A stretch of 64,000 nucleotides of DNA from Paraphoma chrysanthemicola (lineage: Eukaryota > Ascomycota > Dothideomycetes > Pleosporales > Phaeosphaeriaceae): positions 2,418,001 to 2,482,000 of the forward strand of contig JAGMWG010000001.1 in NCBI GenBank assembly GCA_020744225.1, read 5' to 3'. Positions 56,701-64,000 of this stretch are shown one piece after another. Made by a program: the position numbers and the translations under genes. The notes beneath the pieces are model-generated. The model made no database searches, was not told the origin of the DNA, and saw only the letters and a program-made list of their open reading frames with translations. How positions within the stretch are numbered: position 1 is the stretch's first letter; every line of letters begins with the position of its first letter.

Positions 56701-56907
56701 TAGTGCTTCTGCTGGGAACTAGACGCGGGCCCGCGACATATCATCACAGTCGAGCTGCTGCACCGTCTCGCCGACCTGCGCTGAAGCCTCAATTGCTTGC
56801 ATGCAAACCTTCTCCGGGCTGCTACGCACGCGTCCCCGGAGAATGCTCCAGCCCCGAAGTCTGGACAGCCCGTCAGCGCACGCCGCCAATCCTTAAGCAC
56901 CGCGACG
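53781..56907. other. 3.1 kb divergent intergenic region upstream of the Sec7 gene
   Basis: No supported gene, RNA or repeat. Open frames on both strands near 55.7-56.2 kb overlap each other and lack features. The last 250 bases are C/T-rich in part and form the probable leader of the Sec7 gene, whose frame is open back to 56797 without an ATG. Confidence 0.5.
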
Positions 56908-59900
56908 ATGCAGGACTTCACAAACGATGAGCCCCGGCCGACCACGCCAACGGGTCCTTCACGCGCACACAAGGCGAGCGCGCCCATGCGTGCACTGAAT
57001 ACCAATCAGCCCAAGCAGGAAACCTTCTTCGACGATGCAACGCCCGTAGACCGCAGCCAGCTGCGCGACTCTCACGACTCCCACGATCTCTCCTTCGCTG
57101 AGGGCGCGACAGTGAGGGACTCGGTCGTGGACAACATGCTGCTTTCTCTTGACCAATTTTCCACGGGGCACATGTTCAGCAGCTCGGGCTCGAACACCCA
57201 GTACGCGCAGTATGGCGAGGACGACTTCTTCCTCAGGGACAACTCGTACCGGCCCCCGGGGCCTCGTCACCGCGGCCACACATACACCTCATCGCGCTCC
57301 TCTGACTACGATTTGCACGACGAAGGTACTCGATACGCTGCGAACAACTCTCGCAGTCGGCGAAGCAATTCCAGCAACACCATTGGATTGCCCATGAGCC
57401 GAAAAGGAAGTGTTCGTGATCCACCGGCGAGGCAGACAAACGGCCCGTATGGGCAGTACCAGCAGGGTGGGCACACACGAGGCGCCGGCAAGAAGAGCAG
57501 CAAGAGCAGCGGATCATCGAGCATGGATTTTGGCCAAGCTGGGGTTTTGGGCACGCATCGGCTAGGGTTTGGAAAGCGCTCGGCCAGCTTTGATCACAGC
57601 CATGTCGATCGCTCGCGGGTGTCGCCTGTGAAGGTAGAGTCGGTTTTGGACAGGGGACGAGTTGCGTATCAGAATTACGCCGACGAGTACGATGCGGCTC
57701 CCGAGCCTACCATTCCTGCGGGGCCGCGAAGAGTGCCAGAAGCACCTCAGTCGCCCGTCGCATATCCTCCACAACCCAACTATGCGCCACCGCAGGCTCC
57801 TGGGCCTCGTCGAAGGGGTAGTGCCCGCTCGAACACCAGTTACAAAACTCTACGGAAGAACAAGAGCCAGCCTGAGCACAACATGCGTGCGCAAGCGCAG
57901 GAGTTTGTCAATGCAAGCACACTACGAGATCTTCCGCCAGTGCCTTCGTTGCAGGATCCATCCGCACCGTCGCCCAGCGTAGGCACGCGCAAGCCCGTGT
58001 TCCCGTCGCAGACCCCTGTCATACCACCTAAGGAGAGACCTGGTTTCTTCAGACGTGTATTTGGTGGAGGGTCGTCAAGATCGCAGCCCCAGCCTGCCAA
58101 TCCTACAGGCGCCACAAACTCTGTTCCCTTGGATTCGCCTGCATCCGCAAAGCAGAAACTGCCAGATATTGATTCGATATATTCCCAGACCCGGCCTCGC
58201 ACCACGCCCAACAGCAACAGCCACATCACTACTCAGATCAAAGCTATGCCCAGAGCCCAACAGCCTGGAAGCCACTCGCAGAAGGATCTGCAGCCCCCCG
58301 TGCCGCCGGTCCTTGCGAAGAAGCCGTCATCCTTTTTCAGACGTCGAAAGAAGTCCGTGTCCGAGAATAGTAAGCCACCAGTCATGGCGTTGGACTTCAC
58401 CCCACCTCCAAAGCCAGTTCTGCCGGCGCAACCGAGTCCGAGTGTGAGCAGCTTGCGCAAGGTTATGAACCCATATCTGAATGATGGCGCTCGCGCGGGC
58501 GACAGGTTCTACGAGTCACGGGAGCACCAGCCGCTCGAAGACGTGACGAACGGTGAGCGAGCTCAAGGCTTCTCGCCGGGCTACAAGCCGCACAAGGATG
58601 CAACTGTGCGCACAGTGAAGTCGAGCTCTCGTGGAGATGAGCCAACACCTCCGGCATCGCGAGGCGAGCAGGTGAAGCTCACACTCTTGGCAAGCCCCGA
58701 TAGTCCCAAGATGAAACTCAAACTGAGGCATGGGAAAGCGGCCATGCCGAGCCCGCATGAAGATACATTCCTTGCCGATAGCAGCAGCTGTAACGAAGAT
58801 CGAAGCGGTCGCGTGTCGCCCTCGGGTGATCGCAGTGGTGTGGACGACACGCGGAGGCCCAGCACCTGCCCCACGTCGTCGTCGGTCGAGGGCAAGAGCG
58901 ACCTGAGAGTGGATGGACCCACCGAACTACTGTTCCCCGTGCCGCCCAACAACTTCCCGCGGAAGCCGTCCGCGGGCGGCTCCGCCTCTCCCTCGCAATC
59001 TGCATCTGAGGCCGAAGACGAGGGCTGGGTCCTCACTCAGCCGCCCAAGCACGACCAGGGCACGGTCAGGAAGCCCAGTCCCGCCGCGAAGCGCGTGTGG
59101 CTCGACACGACCATCGGGGATGGGAGCGCTGGCGACCTCAAGCTGCCGCTGGAAGGCGCGCGGTCCTCGCAGAAGTCGCTCGGCAAGGCATCGCCAACCA
59201 CGCCAGACGCCAATTCTCCCATATCACCCAACGATGTTTTCCATTCTGCTACAAGTCTGCCTATAGTACAGGTCGAGAGCCGTGACTCTGACGCCATGCC
59301 AGCCATTGTCGAGGACCGCTCTACCCACACCGAGCCCACTGATGCCGATCGTGAGCGCGCCTTTCAGATCTACAATGGCGATGACTCTTCGATCCAGAAA
59401 GCCCAAGCTGCAACGGTGCTGGGCGATGTGACGCTCAGCAGCGCACGCACTCGCAAGGCCTTCATGGATCTCTTCGACTGGAGCGGGTTCAACATTCTTG
59501 GCGCTATGCGAGACATGTGCGGCAAGCTTGTACTCAAGGCAGAGACACAGCAAGTCGATCGCATCCTCATGAGTCTTTCAGAGCGCTGGTGCGAATGCAA
59601 CCCCAACCATGGCTTCAAAGCAGTTGGCAAGTACCCAGACGTAGTCATTTGCGACTTTGCTAATTAGCCGTAGATGTTGTGCACACTATCTGCTACTCTA
59701 TCTTACTCCTGAATACTGACCTGCACATGGCCGACATTGAATCTCGAATGACGCGTAGCCAGTTTGTTAGGAACACGCTACCCACTGTCACTCGCGTGTG
59801 TCAAGATGCCGTTAAATCTTCTGGAGGGGAGACTTTGCGCCCGAACTCCACGCACTTCAGGCGGCCTTCGCTGCCATGGAACGATAAGTCGGAGCCCACT

Positions 59901-61733
59901 TCGCCAGGTCCCGACACCGGCGCCTTCCCAGCTGAAGTTACTGAGGAGTCCAAAGAAGACAAGAGGACACGGAGCCGCCTTTCGATCAGGCCCCCCATGA
60001 GGAGTGGTTCAGAAGGCCTACTATCCACAGACTCGGCAACGTCAGAGTCGAACATGCTGGTCAACGCGCCCTACAACGGCCCAATGAAAGGCTGGGAGTT
60101 TCAAGTTGAGGTTGTGCTCAAAGACTTTTACGAGTCCATTCGCAAGCAGCGCCTGCCCCTCCACGGCGTATCAAACATGGTCATCCAGCAGCAACCATCT
60201 TCCAACAATCTCTCTGTCAGCGGCATGCTTCGCCGCACTCCGAGCATGCTTAGCAAAGCTCCATCAGACAATGCGAGCTACCGTGGCAGATCACAAGGTG
60301 ACTTCCGCAGTGTGGGCAACCGCTGGACCTCTAAGAATCGGTCAAGACAGAAGTTGTACCCATCTTCCACTGTAGCGTCGAGTCGTACTAGTCTCGATGA
60401 CGGCTCGGTCTGGAGCCCAGCGGGCTCAAGTACCTGGAGTAGATATTCCTACGGCAAAACTGGCACCTCCATGTCAATGGACTCTCTCGGTTCCCACTTT
60501 GTCGGTGCAGATTACCAGCAGGCCATCGGGTTTGCCAATGCCCTCAGTCAAGCCATCATTCGCGAGGAAGGCATGACTATAGCCAGCGACGAGGAGTTCA
60601 GCAGAGTTGCACCACTCCTAGAGGACGAAACCCTGGAGCTAGTTGGTGCGCCTTGGGCAAAGGAGGGCATTCTGAAGCATAAACGACATTTGGACTCTGT
60701 CGACAAAAAGGCTAAGGATCGAGCATGGACTGAGTGCTTCGCCGTGGTGGAGAAGGGCTACATGCGTCTCTTCTCCTTTAGCATGAACTCGAAATCAGTA
60801 CGGCACAAGAACAAAGCACGGCCGTCCGCAGGAAGCGTGGTTGGTGGTGGAAATTGGATGGACAACGCCGAAGCTCTAGACAGCTTTCCCCTTCGCCAAA
60901 CAATCGCTAGCGCACTCCCGCCGCCAGGGTACTCGAAAACTCGCCCTCATGTCTTCGCCCTGTCGCTGCCTAATGGAGCTGTACACCTTTTCCAGGTCGG
61001 TACACCAGACATTGTCCGAGAATTCGTATGCACGACCAACTACTGGTCCGCCAGGCTCTCTAAAGAACCTCTGACAGGTGGTGTCAGTAGCATGGAGTAT
61101 GGCTGGGGCGAAAATGTCATCAATCCCGCTCTCATTCGACAAGACAGTAGTCCGTCAGTTCAAGGCCATATGCCTCGTCCTAGTGTGGCGAGTTCGCTCC
61201 GGAGCTCGGTGGACCATGCGACAGGTACACCCAAAGCTAGGCTGCCTGGTGATAAGATCAACTTGTCTGACTGGAGCCCGCCCCAGTGCAGCATGATGGC
61301 CAGCACTCTCATGGAAATCGATCAGCTTAGAGCCTTGACTGATTACGTGAAGAACATCGAAGGGGAGCTGGGCTACCACAACGAATTACGAGCTCCACTG
61401 CTCATTGCCGTAAGTAGCGCTCTTCTTTCGAATAAACCAATGCTAAAATATGGCCAGTTCTCTCCTCGCCATCCCAACGCAGCCAAGGCCATGGCTAACT
61501 GGGAGCGCAAATCACAATACCTCCTCCGGGAGATTGTCAAATTCAGAACGTACATCGACACACTCACGGCGGCACATTTGCAGAAACAAAAAATATATTC
61601 AGAGCGCGAGGCTCTTGAAGACAAAGCGCAGAGTGTCAACGGTGACTCGGGCTCCGGTTTGGTGGATGCAGAAACTGATGGTGCGCAAGTTGCCTCCACG
61701 GACACCACCACACTAAAGCCTATCGTCGGGTAG
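56908..61733 (+). CDS. Sec7-PH domain ARF guanine-nucleotide exchange factor (Syt1/Sec73-like)
   Basis: Exons 56908-59626, 59674-61409 and 61458-61733 encode 1576 residues. Residues 1-800 are disordered, Ser/Pro/Arg-rich. The Sec7 domain runs from about residue 815: AFQIYNGDDSSIQKAQAATVLG, the catalytic glutamate in KAETQQVDRILMSLSERW, then DVVHTICYSILLLNTDLHMADI and MTRSQFVRNTL. A PH domain starts near residue 1235 (GILKHKRHLDSVDKKAKDRAWTECFAVVE) and a C-terminal helical segment follows (HPNAAKAMANWERKSQYLLREI). It should load ARF GTPases with GTP at Golgi or plasma membrane. The first intron has a GC donor. The second is 48 nt without a stop. The length exceeds yeast Syt1 mainly through the disordered N-terminus. 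Confidence 0.92.
59627..59673 (+). other. GC-AG intron inside the Sec7 domain
   Basis: The 47-base intron begins GCAAGT and ends CCGTAG with a GCTAAT branch-like site. Only this donor joins VGFKAV-type sequence to DVVHTICYS in frame; the nearby GT at 59623 would shift the frame. Confidence 0.8.
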
Positions 61734-63887
61734 CCCCTTGCGCCATTCTCTTTCCTTATGATTTCGTTGTTTGACGTACTGACGATGTCATCGTTTGCTT
61801 TCCAGGACTTACACCTCTTCAGCGTACAATGAGACGCTTGAAACTTCTTCATTCTTCCAAGCCTAGTCTGCGACAGCGGCCTTATTCAGTGGCTTGATGC
61901 TCTATACCCTTGTAATACTTCAGGCTTCTATTCCAGCGCAGCATGTCACGATATTTCTTCTTCTTTACGACGCTTGCTTGCACTTGCTGCAGTACTACAT
62001 TCACAGCGACGAATTGTTGCGCTTTCCGGCATGTCACGCTTGATGATGTACATTGAGCATACCTGCACATTCTTGGAGGATGGGAGACAGTAGGGTTGTT
62101 TGAATACTATACCCAGGAGTCGAATACATAACATGCTTTTACCTCATCGTGCCATGATCCTGGACGATGCTGTCCGATCTATTTCCATCACCGCCACAAG
62201 CTCTGTTCAGCTTGCACTCCCAGGGCAAAGCATTTGTGCTGAGGCGCAGTCGCAGTTCTAACTCGGCGTCAAAGGCGTGAACCAAAGTTTTCAACGCATC
62301 AGCTCTTACACGCAACCTTAAACCCCGCACTCATGATGGCGTAGTGCCATCAGCTCTATCAGACTACCTTTAGCGTGCAGAACGTCCACTCGCATCATAG
62401 ACCACTGTGTAGACATGCACTTTGCAAAGTCCATGGCGCCTGACATGGCATCGTCGAATGCTGCATCCCAATCAGAAGCCCAAGACTCGGTCTTCGCCGT
62501 TACCAGCGCAAGCCACCGCGTTCCAGCGTCGTGGGCTGGACCTCTCTAGCGTGCACTCGGCAGGCAGCGCCAAACCCAAAAGTCATTCCCGTATCGTGAA
62601 GCTTGGACGGCGGTTCTGAATTGGTGGTCTCGCGTAAAAGCATGAGCTACCGATTCGGAAAGCTGAGATGCAAAAAGGCCGACGGAGGGGTGTGCGATTG
62701 GGAAGCGCAAGGGTGTGACGATGCAGCGCAGCTTGACATGTACAAGGCAGGTTGAGGCTGGAATGCAGCATGGTCGCTGTGCATGAGAAGTGCAGAGAGC
62801 TTACCGCATTTTCGTCTTCCCATGACCGCTTCTTGTCTGCTTTTGGGCCCCTTGTTTGGACCGAGACGAGGACAGAGTCGCGTCTTGAGTGAAAAAGTGT
62901 CGGTGACCCTTGCACAGACGGTTCGGCATCCCCGTTCTCGCGTGTTCCCCCACTCGACACCACGCGAGCCACAGCCACGAAGTGTGGCTTTACTCTCCTT
63001 ATTGAGAAGTGCAATCTTTTTTGGGCTCTTGGCTGGCGAATGGGGGGCCAGGAGGGTCATAAGATGTTGCACTGGGATAGTGAGGTGCAGATGTGGAGAG
63101 GAAGGCTCGTCAGAGGAAACACGTAGGGATGTGTTCGCGATGGGAGGATGGATGGTTGACGAGTATACTGTGTGAAGTGTCAACGAACAACTGGCAGACA
63201 TGCTGCTAGAAAAGCAGACAGGGTATGTGTTGTGAGCAGTCGTGCATCGTGGCTCATGTCCCGGACGCAGCGCCAAAGTGTTTGGCTCCAAGACTAAGTC
63301 ATGGCTTGGTGATATGCAGCATCGCCAAAAGCACCTCATGGATGCGACGCCAAAGACCCACTCCTAGCCTTTCAAGGCTTCACCACGCGTACGTTCCGTG
63401 CCGACGAGTATATTATCCTTTTTTATCTCCGGCCGTCTACATGCCCCCTGATTCCCAGATTTCCTATTTCTCCAGAGGCACCCGCGGGAGATCAACACTC
63501 GTCCTTCCCATCTTGCACTTACAGTTCCGGAAACGAACGACGCAAGCACGGCAAGGACGGATCTAGATCCCAGAAGCTCTGCATCGCTTGCGCTCGGTTG
63601 TTGTCATCTCTCAGCCTGAGGACGTCTTACCAACCACGCAACCCCGCCTAGCTGCCCGAATCTTCGACGTACCATTGTGTCAGCCGCATATCAACACGAG
63701 ACGAGCACGTTTTCTTTCGCGCTCTTCAATTCTCGCTCCTCACACTTCACTTCTCCAACAACCCGAGATTTTCAGGTTCCGTCGCGCGTACACTTCTCCG
63801 GCGCCTGCGGCTCACCTCGGCTTCTCTACTCATTCACATCGCAACAACCTCATCTAGCTTCAGATCACACAACCTACATCCACCACA
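61734..63887. other. 2.15 kb intergenic: Sec7 3' flank and long leader of last gene
   Basis: No supported gene. From about 63340 to 63887 the plus strand is C/T-rich, ending in a CA-rich leader before CACAATG. This is typical of strongly expressed fungal genes. A 230-codon minus-strand frame at 62647-63339 has no protein-like features. Confidence 0.5.
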
Positions 63888-64000
63888 ATGTCTTACGGTT
63901 ACCCAGGACAGCAGTACCACAACTCGTATGGCGGCCCGCCGCCTCAGCAGCAACAGCAATACGGCGGCCCTCCCCCGCAAGGTTATCCGCCACAGCAAAA
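63888..64000 (+). CDS. Gln/Pro/Gly/Tyr-rich N-terminus of a gene cut by the window end
   Basis: 37 codons from ATG 63888 to the edge: MSYGYPGQQY, then repeats of GGPPP and poly-Gln with YGGPPPQGYPPQQ. The ATG context (CCACAATGTC) and the long C/T-rich leader support a real start. Fungal metacaspases and some annexins begin with this composition. The catalytic part lies outside the window, so the identity is undecided. Confidence 0.65.
   Translation, partial: MSYGYPGQQYHNSYGGPPPQQQQQYGGPPPQGYPPQQ

Noticed and set aside
62647..63339. 230-codon minus-strand open frame
   Set aside because: His/Ser/Cys-rich low-information sequence with no motif; it overlaps other frames in a C/T-rich leader region.

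Overview
The window is nuclear DNA of a filamentous ascomycete (Pezizomycotina), probably a dothideomycete. The gene families are fungal (GT90/CAP10, AA9 monooxygenase, HET, BLI-3, fungal CP2, Sds23). Introns are 45-57 nt, with GTRNGT donors, CTAAC/CTGAC branch sites and YAG acceptors. Spacing is loose: 27 gene models in 64 kb, with several gene-free stretches of 2-4 kb. Exon coordinates below come from reading frame, splice sites and family conservation by eye. No alignment or transcript evidence was available.

Layout. 1-8.2 kb holds housekeeping genes: the C-terminus of a CCR4-type deadenylase, a Sec14 lipid-transfer protein, a three-KH RNA-binding protein (Rnc1/Pbp2-like) and a probable CENP-K/Sim4 kinetochore subunit. 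A 4.4 kb gene-free stretch between convergent genes follows. 12.6-26.1 kb holds a CP2/Grainyhead transcription factor, an unrecognised 697-aa protein, a very small secreted cysteine peptide, a BTB protein, and a divergent pair of mitochondrial genes (MAM33/p32 and citrate carrier CTP1) sharing a 388-bp promoter.

27-39.8 kb is metabolic and accessory: an extended SDR reductase, an SMP-30 lactonase-like protein abutting a FAR1-domain gene, a BLI-3 flavin-binding protein, a secreted beta-propeller, a GT90 glycosyltransferase, an NCS1 nucleobase permease and an NmrA-like protein. 40.1-43.9 kb carries the most unusual locus. A HET-domain gene and a HerA/DUF87-like ATPase gene stand head-to-tail 134 bp apart, and both are broken in this sequence: the HET gene by a one-base frameshift and a nonsense codon, the ATPase gene by a one-base frameshift. 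44.4-47.5 kb holds a single-domain AA9 monooxygenase and an MFS transporter of the anion:cation symporter group.

49-64 kb returns to regulators and traffic: a protein with two copies of a cysteine/histidine motif, the Sds23 CBS-domain regulator, an unrecognised W-rich protein with an F-box-like start, a 1576-aa Sec7-PH ARF exchange factor with a GC-AG intron, and the first 37 codons of a Gln/Pro/Gly-rich protein. Apart from the mitochondrial pair and the HET/HerA-like pair, the neighbours do not look like one pathway.
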